Assembly (NCBI RefSeq): GCF_001895005.1
Contig: NZ_BCXH01000001.1
Location: 248,001 to 312,000 of the forward strand
DNA length: 64,000 nt
Direction of reading: 5' to 3'
From: Rhodococcus yunnanensis NBRC 103083
GTDB lineage: Bacteria; Actinomycetota; Actinomycetes; Mycobacteriales; Mycobacteriaceae
Part shown: positions 37,558-45,167 of the stretch, in pieces
How positions within the stretch are numbered: the first letter of the stretch is position 1
Layout: the number at the start of each line of letters is the position of its first letter
The notes under the pieces: generated by a model
The model's input: the letters and a program-made list of their open reading frames with translations, nothing else
Told to the model about the DNA's origin: nothing
The model's database searches: none
Position numbers and translations under genes: made by a program

Positions 37558-37962
37558 ATGGCCGACTTCAACGAGCAGATCATCGCGGAGTTTCGCAGCA
37601 ATCACGGCAAGGTGGGTGGCCCGTTCGAAGGAGCGCCGCTGCTTCTACTGCACAGCGTGGGTGCTCGCACCGGCACCGAACGAGTGAGTCCGTTGATGTA
37701 CCTGCCGAACGACGACACGTACGTGATCTTCGCGTCCAAGGCAGGGGCGGACAGCAACCCTGACTGGTACCACAACCTGAAAGCCAATCCGGACACCACG
37801 ATCGAGGTCGGCGACAAGACGCTCAGCGTGGTCGCCTCGGAAGTGAAGGGTGCCGAACGAGACGAGCTCTACCGCCGGCAGGCCGACCTGTACTCCGGTT
37901 TCGCCGACTACGAGAAGAAGACCTCCCGGGTCATTCCGGTCGTCGTTCTCGCTGCGCCCTGA
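37558..37962 (+). CDS. DDN-like F420-dependent (deazaflavin) nitroreductase family protein
   Basis: A 134-residue protein of the actinobacterial DDN family, which uses reduced F420 to reduce quinones or other substrates; in M. tuberculosis Ddn activates pretomanid. Family marks are GAPLLLLHSVGARTGTERVSPLMYLP, then SNPDWYHNLKANPDTTIEVG. ATG at 37558 is preceded by GAGGAG. It begins 101 bases after the FAD dehydrogenase on the same strand, but an operon is not certain. Confidence 0.9.
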   Translation: MADFNEQIIAEFRSNHGKVGGPFEGAPLLLLHSVGARTGTERVSPLMYLPNDDTYVIFASKAGADSNPDWYHNLKANPDTTIEVGDKTLSVVASEVKGAERDELYRRQADLYSGFADYEKKTSRVIPVVVLAAP

Positions 37963-38037
37963 GTCGTCGTTGTTCGAAACAGGACCCACCGCAAGTCGCG
38001 TGGGCGAGTACGGATTGCACCCTCTAGCCTCGACTGT

Positions 38038-38658
38038 ATGAACTCCCCAGCCGACGATCGCCTCGAGCGAGCGAACATCGAGCTCGCCCTGTCCCATTTC
38101 GACCATCGTTCGGTCACGGTGGGGACGCGGAGAGCGGCGGCGGTCGCATTGGCCATCGGTGGCCCGGCGCACGCTCGACGGCTACTGCTGACCAAGCGAC
38201 CCTCACGGCTCCGCGCTCATCCAGGCCAGTTCGCACTCCCCGGCGGATCGGTCGATCCCGGTGAGACGACGGAAGCCGCGTGTCTTCGTGAGCTACAGGA
38301 AGAGCTGGGTCTGACAGTTCCGCAGGACTGCGTTCTCGGGCGCCTCGACGACTACGAGACTCGGTCGGGATATGTCATCAGTCCTTTTGTCGTGTGGGTC
38401 GGTGATCGGCTCGACGAGATGTCACCGAGCCCGACAGAAGTCGCGACGGTGTACGAGGTCTCGTCTGCCGAAATCGACGTCGATGCACGTTTCGTAACGA
38501 TCGAGCAGTCGAACAGACCTGTCGTTCAGTGGCCGTTCCGCGATTCACTCGTCCATGCGCCCACCGGAGCCGTCGTACATCAGTTCAGAGAAGTCGTACT
38601 TCGTGGACGGCACACCCGCGTGGCAGACTTCGAACAACCGGTGTTCGCGTGGCGGTGA
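38038..38658 (+). CDS. Nudix hydrolase, CoA pyrophosphatase-like
   Basis: A 206-residue Nudix protein. The Nudix box lies at about 68-91: GGSVDPGETTEAACLRELQE followed by ELGL, with all acidic metal residues. The family pattern with HPGQFALPGG upstream is typical of CoA diphosphatases of the YeaB/NUDT7 type, which cleave CoA or acyl-CoA. It could equally act on another nucleotide diphosphate. ATG at 38038. It heads the conserved block that runs to gcvP. Confidence 0.87.
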   Translation: MNSPADDRLERANIELALSHFDHRSVTVGTRRAAAVALAIGGPAHARRLLLTKRPSRLRAHPGQFALPGGSVDPGETTEAACLRELQEELGLTVPQDCVLGRLDDYETRSGYVISPFVVWVGDRLDEMSPSPTEVATVYEVSSAEIDVDARFVTIEQSNRPVVQWPFRDSLVHAPTGAVVHQFREVVLRGRHTRVADFEQPVFAWR

Positions 38659-38731
38659 CGACGGAGGGCAGTGTCGTTTCCCGCCGATTCGGGGATGCCT
38701 TCGCTGCGAACGAGGAATCGAGGTGTTCGGC

Positions 38732-39340
38732 GTGAGCACGTCCGGTACGGACCGTTCGGATCGAATTCTCACCGTTCCCAACGTTCTCAGCGTGCTACGG
38801 CTGCTCCTGATTCCGCTGTTCCTCTACCTCCTGCTCGAACGGGAGGCCGACGGCTGGGCCCTGGCAGTGTTGTTGGTGAGTGGGGCGACGGACTGGCTCG
38901 ACGGCAAACTCGCGCGCGCCCTCGACCAGTCGTCCAGGCTCGGTGCATTGCTCGACCCGTTCGTCGATCGTCTGTCGGTGGTGACGACGCTGCTCGCGTT
39001 TTCGCTACGGGGCATCATCCCGTGGTGGGTGACTGCAATTCTGATCGGCCGCGACCTGATACTCGCCGGGACCATTCTCGTGTACAGAAGGCGAGGACTA
39101 CCACCACCGGACGTGATCTATCTCGGTAAGGCCGCGACGTTCGTGATCATGATCGCACTGCCCGTGCTGCTCGGCGCAACAGGGGATTCGCAAGTCGCCG
39201 AGGTTCTGTCCCCGATCGGCCATGCCTTGCTCTTGTGGGGCACTGCCCTCTACGTGTGGACCGGCATCCTCTACACCTACAAGGCGGTCCTGGTCGGTGC
39301 GACGGTGCCGGTATCCGACCGGGCTGCACACGATGCGTAG
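38732..39340 (+). CDS. CDP-alcohol phosphatidyltransferase (PgsA-like)
   Basis: A 202-residue membrane enzyme that transfers a phosphatidyl group from CDP-diacylglycerol to an alcohol. The catalytic signature is complete: D54, D57-G58, A61-R62, G71, D75 and D79. About five helices are visible. The gene order matches M. tuberculosis Rv1822 (pgsA2) followed by Rv1823-Rv1825, so it is probably its ortholog; the alcohol acceptor is not known with certainty. I chose GTG at 38732 because GAGGTG precedes it; earlier in-frame starts lie within the Nudix gene. It overlaps the next gene by eight bases. Confidence 0.87.
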   Translation: MSTSGTDRSDRILTVPNVLSVLRLLLIPLFLYLLLEREADGWALAVLLVSGATDWLDGKLARALDQSSRLGALLDPFVDRLSVVTTLLAFSLRGIIPWWVTAILIGRDLILAGTILVYRRRGLPPPDVIYLGKAATFVIMIALPVLLGATGDSQVAEVLSPIGHALLLWGTALYVWTGILYTYKAVLVGATVPVSDRAAHDA

Positions 39341-40187
39341 GGCAATCACCCGCAACCCTGTTCCTTCGCTGTTGCGATCGTTGATGTCGGAGCACCTCGA
39401 CCCCGGTTATGCCGCCGCGGCGCACTCTCGACGGCACACCGCTGGTCGGCCATCCGTCCGATCGACTGCCGTATGGACCGCACTGGGAACTCTGTCCATA
39501 GGTGTCGTGTTCGGATTCGCCATCTCCCAAGTGGCCGACCACCCCTCCGATGCCCCTGGAGTTCAGCGAGAGACGGTTGCGACAGTTCGAGCTGCGACGA
39601 ACCGTGCGGACGACCTCGAAGCGCAACGAAGTGCTCTTGTGGCCGAGGTCGACACGGCACGGGAAACGGCGCTGGCGAGCAGCGACGCAGGAGGTTCGGT
39701 ACTCACCGACCTGCGGTCGCTCGAGGTCGCGGCGGGCGCCACCTCGGCATCCGGTCCAGGCATCACCGTCGTCGTCTCGGAACCTGCATCGCCTGCATCG
39801 CTGTCCGACGCTTCCCGGCGCACGCGTGGATCGGCGGCCGCGGTCATAGATCGAGATCTCCAGGTCGTCGTCAATTCGCTCTGGGTGAGCGGTGCGGAAG
39901 CCATCGCCGTCGGGGATGTCAGGATCGGCCCCAACGTCACGATCAGACAAGCAGGCGGAGCGATGCTGGTCGACAATCGCCCAGTGCCGTCGCCGTATTC
40001 GATCTCAGCGATCGGCTCCCCATCGCAATTGCAGGCCCGGTTCTCCGTCAGCGACGCATACCTTCGAATGTCGGCGCTGTCCCAGCTGTACCGTGTCGGA
40101 TTCGACGTCAGACCCGACAACGATCTCCAACTACCCGCTGCCACGGCGCGTCCTGTGTCTGCTGCCCGCCCGGAGGGTTCCCCATGA
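39333..40187 (+). CDS. DUF881 family protein (first copy, Rv1823-like)
   Basis: A 284-residue DUF881 protein. One membrane helix (about 46-66, VWTALGTLSIGVVFGFAISQVA) is followed by a coiled-coil-like segment (about 80-125) and the DUF881 fold (GPGITVVVSEP, VVNSLWVSGAEAIAVGDVRIG). Function is unknown; it resembles division-associated proteins in topology. ATG at 39333 overlaps the preceding gene, and its stop overlaps the start of the small basic protein gene by four bases. Confidence 0.9.
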   Translation: MRRAITRNPVPSLLRSLMSEHLDPGYAAAAHSRRHTAGRPSVRSTAVWTALGTLSIGVVFGFAISQVADHPSDAPGVQRETVATVRAATNRADDLEAQRSALVAEVDTARETALASSDAGGSVLTDLRSLEVAAGATSASGPGITVVVSEPASPASLSDASRRTRGSAAAVIDRDLQVVVNSLWVSGAEAIAVGDVRIGPNVTIRQAGGAMLVDNRPVPSPYSISAIGSPSQLQARFSVSDAYLRMSALSQLYRVGFDVRPDNDLQLPAATARPVSAARPEGSP

Positions 40188-40666
40188 CCGAAGACAGCAG
40201 CGACATCGGGGACGGCAGCAACCTCGGTGAAAGCACGGACGGTGGCGAAGGCACGGACGGCGGGGGAACGAGCGAGATTCCCGGGCCGAGTAGGCCTCGC
40301 GCCGATGCCCCACGACGAGGCGGGAGCCTTCTACTGCTGGCGTTCGTCGCGCTGGCAATCGGAGTCGTCATCGGAACCGTGTCCTCACCCGAGGTTCCGG
40401 AAGCGGTGGCGCCGTACCTTCCGATCGCCGTCGTGGCCGCCCTCGACGCAGTCTTCGGCGGCCTGCGGGCGTATCTCGACGAGATATTCGATGCGAAGGT
40501 CTTCGTCGTCTCGTTCGTGTTCAACGTCGTCGTCGCGGCGTTGATCGTGTGGCTGGGCGACCAACTGGGCGTCGGAACCCAGCTGTCGACGGCAATCGTC
40601 GTCGTGCTCGGCATCAGAATATTCGGCAATGCGGCGGCGTTGCGTCGCCGACTCTTCGGAGCGTGA
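40184..40666 (+). CDS. Small basic protein, DUF1290 (Rv1824-like)
   Basis: A 160-residue protein. The N-terminal 50 residues are an acidic, glycine-rich disordered stretch (GDGSNLGESTDGGEGTDGG). A DUF1290 membrane domain of about 110 residues with three or four helices follows (LLLAFVALAIGVVIGTV, YLPIAVVAALDAVFGGLRAYL, FVVSFVFNVVVAALIVWLGD). In Bacillus the relative Sbp is encoded next to ftsA/ftsZ. ATG at 40184 overlaps the previous stop. It lies between two DUF881 genes, a conserved order. Confidence 0.9.
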   Translation: MTEDSSDIGDGSNLGESTDGGEGTDGGGTSEIPGPSRPRADAPRRGGSLLLLAFVALAIGVVIGTVSSPEVPEAVAPYLPIAVVAALDAVFGGLRAYLDEIFDAKVFVVSFVFNVVVAALIVWLGDQLGVGTQLSTAIVVVLGIRIFGNAAALRRRLFGA

Positions 40667-40671
40667 GAACG

Positions 40672-41460
40672 GTGACACACGAGGGGAAGCATCAACTGCG
40701 CGACGATCCCCATAGTCACGTCGATGGCCACGGTCACGTCGATGGGCCCAGTCGAGTCGATGGCCGTCGCCGGTCCGTAGTGTTCGGGTGTCTGGCCGTC
40801 CTCCTGATGGCTGTTCTCGGGATCGGGCTTGCCGCCCAAGTTCGCGTGAACGAGAGCGAGGATTCGCTCGATTCGGCCAGACCCGCTGATCTACTGGTTG
40901 TCCTCGACAACCTCGGACGGCGCGAAGCGTCCATCCGCGAGGACATCACGACCTTGCAGAACACGCTGTCGGCCCTGCGTGCCGAGGGAGGCGGGTCGGG
41001 TGCGGCGCTCACCGAAGCTCAGTCCAAGCTCGATGCGCTGTCGATACAGGTCGGTGTTGTCGGCGCCACGGGACCGGGAGTCGTCGTCACCGTCGAGGAC
41101 CCGAGAACGGGCGTCGGATCGGAGGTACTGGTCGATGCGCTACAGGAACTGCGCGCAGCGGGAGCCGAGGCGGTGCAGATCTCCGGTGACGGAGGCGAGC
41201 CCATCCGTATCGGCGTCGACTCCTGGATTGCGGGGGCAGCCGGATCCGTCGTCGTCGACGGGAGCGAGATATCCGCACCGTTCGTATTGACTGCGATAGG
41301 CGATCCGCCGACTCTGTCGGCTGCGCTCGACATCCCTGGCGGAGTGGTCGACACAGTCGCTCGAAATGGGGGAGAGTGCGCAGTATCTCAATCGGACCAG
41401 GTCACCGTGTCCGCCTTGCGGGACCCACGATCACGTCAATACGCTCAGCCCGGAAACTAG
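40672..41460 (+). CDS. DUF881 family protein (second copy, Rv1825-like)
   Basis: A 262-residue DUF881 protein. The N-terminus is histidine- and aspartate-rich (HQLRDDPHSHVDGHGHVDGP), then a membrane helix (about 42-59), a coiled coil (about 70-122, ending near AQSKLDALSIQ) and the DUF881 domain (GPGVVVTVEDPRTGVGSEVL). I chose GTG at 40672 because GGAG lies ten bases upstream; GTG at 40663, which overlaps the previous stop, is possible but has no space for a ribosome site. The unusual histidine-rich segment is encoded by a short direct repeat. Confidence 0.85.
   Translation: MTHEGKHQLRDDPHSHVDGHGHVDGPSRVDGRRRSVVFGCLAVLLMAVLGIGLAAQVRVNESEDSLDSARPADLLVVLDNLGRREASIREDITTLQNTLSALRAEGGGSGAALTEAQSKLDALSIQVGVVGATGPGVVVTVEDPRTGVGSEVLVDALQELRAAGAEAVQISGDGGEPIRIGVDSWIAGAAGSVVVDGSEISAPFVLTAIGDPPTLSAALDIPGGVVDTVARNGGECAVSQSDQVTVSALRDPRSRQYAQPGN
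40720..40772 (+). repeat. Imperfect direct repeats encoding a His/Asp-rich segment
   Basis: The core GTCGATGG recurs three times about 17-21 bases apart (in CACGTCGATGGCC, CACGTCGATGGGCC and GAGTCGATGGCC). The repeats encode the HVDGHGHVDGPSRVDG part of the second DUF881 protein, which looks like local duplication. Confidence 0.7.
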
Positions 41461-41502
41461 CTCGACCGCATGGTCGGGATGCCACCCGAAAGGACTGCCG
41501 AG

Positions 41503-41907
41503 TTGAGCGACACCGTGCCATCCGCTGACTTGTTGTACACACCCGAACACGAGTGGGTGCACAGGACCGGCCCGACGACGGTCAGAATCGGCATCACCGA
41601 TTTCGCACAAGGTCAACTCGGCGACGTCGTCTTCGTCCAGCTTCCTGCCGTCGGCGACGAGGTCACCGCAGGGTCCTCGATGGGCGAGGTGGAATCGACC
41701 AAGAGCGTGTCGGACGTCTTCGCGCCGATCTCCGCCAAAGTCATTGCCGTCAACGAGGATTTGGATGCCGGTCCGGAAAAGGTCAACACCGGTCCGTACA
41801 CCGACGGCTGGTTGGTCGAGCTCGAGGTCGACACCGAAGCCACGTTGAACACAGCGGTGACACAGATGCTCGACGCCGACGGATATGCTGCCATTACGGC
41901 CGGGTAA
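41503..41907 (+). CDS. gcvH: Glycine cleavage system H protein
   Basis: A 134-residue lipoyl carrier that shuttles the aminomethyl group between the P, T and L proteins of the glycine cleavage system. The lipoyl lysine is K67 in [12 protein letters not shown] chose TTG at 41503, which has AAAGGA eight bases upstream and gives the normal N-terminus; the longer ATG at 41470 adds an unlikely tail. It starts 42 bases after the DUF881 gene. In this block it is separated from gcvP by garA, ftsR, the nuclease and a MerR gene, as in mycobacteria. Confidence 0.93.
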   Translation: MSDTVPSADLLYTPEHEWVHRTGPTTVRIGITDFAQGQLGDVVFVQLPAVGDEVTAGSSMGEVESTKSVSDVFAPISAKVIAVNEDLDAGPEKVNTGPYTDGWLVELEVDTEATLNTAVTQMLDADGYAAITAG

Positions 41908-41994
41908 CTTCGCGGGAGCGGACTGGAGAAACCGTCTACACCCACGCTCGTACGCAGGGTACGGTCGTTGATGTGTAGATGCCGTGTCGGGGCG

Positions 41995-42042
41995 CAGGTC
42001 CGCAACAAGACAGGTCCGCAACAAGACAGGTCCGCAACAAGA
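41995..42042 (+). repeat. 16-bp tandem triplication between gcvH and garA
   Basis: The unit CAGGTCCGCAACAAGA occurs three times without change (41995-42010, 42011-42026, 42027-42042). It lies 87 bases after the gcvH stop and 75 bases before the garA start. Confidence 0.95.
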
Positions 42043-42117
42043 ACTGAACGTGCAAGCTATCTACTGCGTAGCCCGCGGTGTACGTCGCCCGGGTGATCGG
42101 ACTGAGAAGGAGAAACG

Positions 42118-42615
42118 GTGAGCGAGAACGACAACGACGGCATCTACGGAGAGTCGCCGGCGGAGACCACGTCGGTCTTCCGTGCAGACTTCCTTCAGGA
42201 GCTGGACAACTCGGCAACGAGTCAGACTTCCGAAGCTCCGGTGTCGGGTGTGGAGGGCCTACCGGTCGGGTCCGCGCTTCTCGTCGTGAAGAGAGGCCCG
42301 AATGCAGGCTCTCGTTTCCTGCTCGACCAGCCGACGACGTCGGCCGGTCGTCATCCCGACAGTGACATCTTCCTGGACGATGTCACTGTGAGCCGTCGTC
42401 ATGCTGAATTCCGTCAGGACGACGACGAGTTCCAGGTAGTCGACGTCGGCAGCCTCAACGGCACGTACGTCAACCGCGAGCCCGTCGACTCGGCCGTGCT
42501 GGCCAATGGTGACGAGGTCCAGATCGGCAAGTTCCGTCTTGTCTTCCTGACCGGACCACGCGGAGGAGCAGGATCGCAGGTAGGGGAGTCGTCTGCAGGT
42601 GCGGGCAGCCAGTGA
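42118..42615 (+). CDS. garA: FHA-domain regulator GarA/OdhI
   Basis: A 165-residue signalling protein. Unphosphorylated or phosphorylated forms control 2-oxoglutarate dehydrogenase and glutamate dehydrogenase in mycobacteria and corynebacteria. The N-terminal phosphorylation motif ETTS is at 16-19, targeted in relatives by PknB and PknG. The FHA domain lies at about 53-145 (SAGRHPDSDIFLDDVTVSRRH, GSLNGTYVN). GTG at 42118 has GGAG in front. Its stop overlaps ftsR by four bases. Placement next to gcvH ties nitrogen and glycine metabolism together. Confidence 0.93.
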   Translation: MSENDNDGIYGESPAETTSVFRADFLQELDNSATSQTSEAPVSGVEGLPVGSALLVVKRGPNAGSRFLLDQPTTSAGRHPDSDIFLDDVTVSRRHAEFRQDDDEFQVVDVGSLNGTYVNREPVDSAVLANGDEVQIGKFRLVFLTGPRGGAGSQVGESSAGAGSQ

Positions 42616-43349
42616 CCGCCGTCGGGCAGCAGTCTCCCGGGGGGATGTCGATTGGCTCCGTCCTCGATCGACTTCGGCCCGACTTTCCAGATGTGACCAT
42701 CTCCAAGATCAGATTTCTCGAAGCAGAGGGTTTGATCTCGCCGGAGCGGACGCCGTCCGGCTATCGGAGATTCTCCGTCGCCGATTGTGAACGTTTGAGG
42801 TTCGTGCTGACAGCGCAGCGAGATCAGTACCTTCCGCTCAAGGTCATCAAAGAGCAGCTGGAGGCGATCGACAGCGGCGCGGCGCGGGTCGAGCGAGCCG
42901 AACCTGCGCCGCGTAAGCCGCGCACGCTCAGCGTTGCCCCAGGCGAGGTCGATCCGGACGAGTTCCTGGCGGATCGTGAAACGCGGGTGAGCAAGTCCGA
43001 CCTGTTGGAGCGGGCGGGCATCGACGACCCGTTCCTGACCGAGTTGATCCGCGCTGGTCTCGTCACTCCCGGACAGGCCGGTTTCTACGACGAAGGATCG
43101 GTTGTACTCGCCCGAACTGCCCACGCAATGTTGCAGTTCGGTCTCGAGGTTCGGCACCTTCGCGCCTTCAAGCTGGCGGCAGATCGCGAAGCCGGCTTGG
43201 TCGCACAAATTGCAGGACCCGTCGCGAAGAGTCGCGATGCAGGAGCACGGGACAGGGCCGAGGAGATGATCCGCGAACTTGCGGCGCTGTCTCTGACTCT
43301 GCATACGTGTTTGGTCAAAGCTGCTGTGCGAGGCGCTCTCGATCGTTGA
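42612..43349 (+). CDS. ftsR: MerR-family regulator FtsR
   Basis: A 245-residue MerR-type regulator. The N-terminal winged helix contains VTISKIRFLEAEGLISPERT and SGYRRFSVADCERLRFV. A long C-terminal part follows (about 105-245) with no metal-binding cysteines; the family (Rv1828 type) was shown in Corynebacterium to activate ftsZ. GTG at 42612 overlaps garA. The order garA-ftsR-DUF151-MerR is conserved. Confidence 0.9.
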   Translation: MTAVGQQSPGGMSIGSVLDRLRPDFPDVTISKIRFLEAEGLISPERTPSGYRRFSVADCERLRFVLTAQRDQYLPLKVIKEQLEAIDSGAARVERAEPAPRKPRTLSVAPGEVDPDEFLADRETRVSKSDLLERAGIDDPFLTELIRAGLVTPGQAGFYDEGSVVLARTAHAMLQFGLEVRHLRAFKLAADREAGLVAQIAGPVAKSRDAGARDRAEEMIRELAALSLTLHTCLVKAAVRGALDR

Positions 43350-43463
43350 CGCGTTCGATGTCGTCGCTGGACTCCACTGCGTCGCGAACATCCAATAGAC
43401 TCGACGCAGTGGACGGACCCGGATCTGCGGCCCGATTTTCGAAGCATGTGGGAGGCAGTCACC

Positions 43464-43937
43464 ATGAGTGAGATGCGCGTCGTCGGTATTCGTGTCGAGC
43501 AGCCCCAGAACCAGCCGGTTCTTCTGCTGCGGGAGTCCGATGGAGAACGCTATCTGCCCATCTGGATCGGGCAGACGGAAGCGGCCGCCATCGCATTGGA
43601 GCAGCAGGGCGTACAGCCGGCGCGCCCTTTGACGCACGATCTGATCAAGGATCTGATCGGTGCGCTCGGCCACACCCTCAAAGAGGTTCGGATCGTTGAT
43701 CTGCAAGAGGGGACGTTCTACGCCGATCTCGTGTTCGACAAGAACGTCCGTGTATCGGCCCGCCCGTCCGATTCGGTGGCGATCGCGCTGCGTGCGGGTG
43801 TTCCCATCTACGCAGAAGAGCCCGTTCTCGCCGAGGCAGGCTTGCTGATGCCGGACGAGCGTGAAGACGAGGTCGAGAAGTTCAAGGAATTTCTGGAATC
43901 GGTTTCGCCCGACGATTTCAAGGCCACGGACGGCTGA
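43464..43937 (+). CDS. Bifunctional nuclease family protein (DUF151)
   Basis: A 157-residue DUF151 protein, like Rv1829. The family core is LLRESDGERYLPIWIGQTEAAAIALEQQG, then DLIKDLIGALG and SDSVAIALRAGVPIYAEEPVL. Plant members show DNase and RNase activity, but the bacterial role is not settled. ATG at 43464 is chosen over a frame start 18 bases earlier because GGGAGG lies in front. The next gene begins 265 bases downstream. Confidence 0.9.
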   Translation: MSEMRVVGIRVEQPQNQPVLLLRESDGERYLPIWIGQTEAAAIALEQQGVQPARPLTHDLIKDLIGALGHTLKEVRIVDLQEGTFYADLVFDKNVRVSARPSDSVAIALRAGVPIYAEEPVLAEAGLLMPDEREDEVEKFKEFLESVSPDDFKATDG

Positions 43938-44202
43938 AGATCGCGATCGAGGTAACGGAAGAGTCTCAACCTCAACTTTAGGTTCAGGTTTACGGCGCGG
44001 CGCGTTGATTCCGAGAGAAACGCGCCATAGCGTTCAGCCTGTGAGTTCCAGTCGGCGATCGTATGTCGCCGATCCGCGCCGGAGAGTAGTCTGGCCTGGT
44101 ACGCGGAATGGACTTCACGCGGCAGTACGCCGGGAGCGCATCCCGGTAGAACCTGAGTCAGGTTCACGCGCAGTGTCGAGACATCCGAAGAGGGAGCAGT
44201 CA

Positions 44203-44901
44203 GTGGGAGATCAGCCGCAGGAACGCCACCACGGTTCAGCGACCGACGCATCAGGAGCTGGCGACCCCGCAACGGTGGACACCGCGACAGCAGAGAACAC
44301 CGCGACAGAATACAACCCCGCGAGTTCGGTGGACACGGTCCCCCCGCGGCAGGTCCAAGACTTTCAACCAGGATTGTTTCCCGACGACTCCGTGCCCGAC
44401 GATCTTGTCGGATATCGAGTACCCAGCGCATGCCAGATCGCTGGAATCACCTACCGGCAGCTCGATTACTGGGCCCGCACCGGATTGGTCGTTCCGTCGA
44501 TCAGAAGCGCGGCAGGTTCGGGCAGCCAGCGGCTCTACTCCTTCAAGGACATGCTGGTCCTGAAGATCGTCAAACGGCTACTGGACACAGGAATTTCTCT
44601 GCAGAACATCCGCGTGGCCGTCGACCATCTTCGGCAGCGGGGTGTCGGTGACCTCGCCAATATCACCCTCTTCTCCGACGGTACGACGGTGTACGAGTGC
44701 ACCTCCGCCGAGGAGGTCGTCGATCTCCTCCAGGGTGGGCAAGGCGTGTTCGGTATCGCTGTCAACGGCGCGATGCGTGAACTGACCGGCCTCATCGCAG
44801 ACTTTCCCGCCGAGCGAGCGGACGGTGGAGAATCCGAGACGACGCCCGAGGACGAGCTGGCGTCTCGACGCAAGAATCGCGCGAGCCGCAAGACCGGTTA
44901 G
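44203..44901 (+). CDS. MerR-family regulator, Rv1830-like
   Basis: A 232-residue regulator with an N-terminal disordered stretch rich in Ala, Thr and Asp (about 1-65), a MerR winged helix ([44 protein letters not shown]), and a C-terminal ligand-type domain ([25 protein letters not shown]). I chose GTG at 44203 because GGGAG precedes it; another GTG lies at 44173. It lies just upstream of the glycine riboswitch and gcvP. Targets are unknown. Confidence 0.87.
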   Translation: MGDQPQERHHGSATDASGAGDPATVDTATAENTATEYNPASSVDTVPPRQVQDFQPGLFPDDSVPDDLVGYRVPSACQIAGITYRQLDYWARTGLVVPSIRSAAGSGSQRLYSFKDMLVLKIVKRLLDTGISLQNIRVAVDHLRQRGVGDLANITLFSDGTTVYECTSAEEVVDLLQGGQGVFGIAVNGAMRELTGLIADFPAERADGGESETTPEDELASRRKNRASRKTG

Positions 44902-44920
44902 ACTTCAGACGTCGCGCTTG

Positions 44921-45126
44921 CGCGGGAGAGTTCCGGGGCAGCCAGTTCCGGACGCCGAAGGAGCAACACCTCCCCGTCAATCTCTCAGGCACACGGACCG
45001 TGTGAGCTTCGACGTCTCTGGAAAGTGATGGGAGTACCCATCCGCCCAAGGGGAAAGGACGTCCGGTAGCCATCGGCGGGCCGAATCTCTCAGGCGCTCG
45101 TTTCGGTGAGCATTCGACAGAGGGGG
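44921..45126 (+). promoter_or_regulatory. Tandem glycine riboswitch
   Basis: Two aptamers stand in series. The first (from about 44921) begins CGCGGGAGAG, with GCCGAAGGAGCAA and AATCTCTCAGGC, and closes with CTCTGGAAAG at 45015-45024. The second has CGCCCAAGGGG, GAATCTCTCAGGC (45083-45095) and closes with GACAGAGGGGG (45116-45126). These conserved boxes are those of the gcvT/glycine riboswitch. It lies 41 bases before the gcvP start, so glycine should switch on the gene for its own breakdown. A tail hairpin of GACAG and CCCTGTC may serve as the switch. Confidence 0.92.
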
Positions 45127-45167
45127 AGGAGCGCCCTGTCGTACGCACCGAACCCTTGGAGCTCCTC

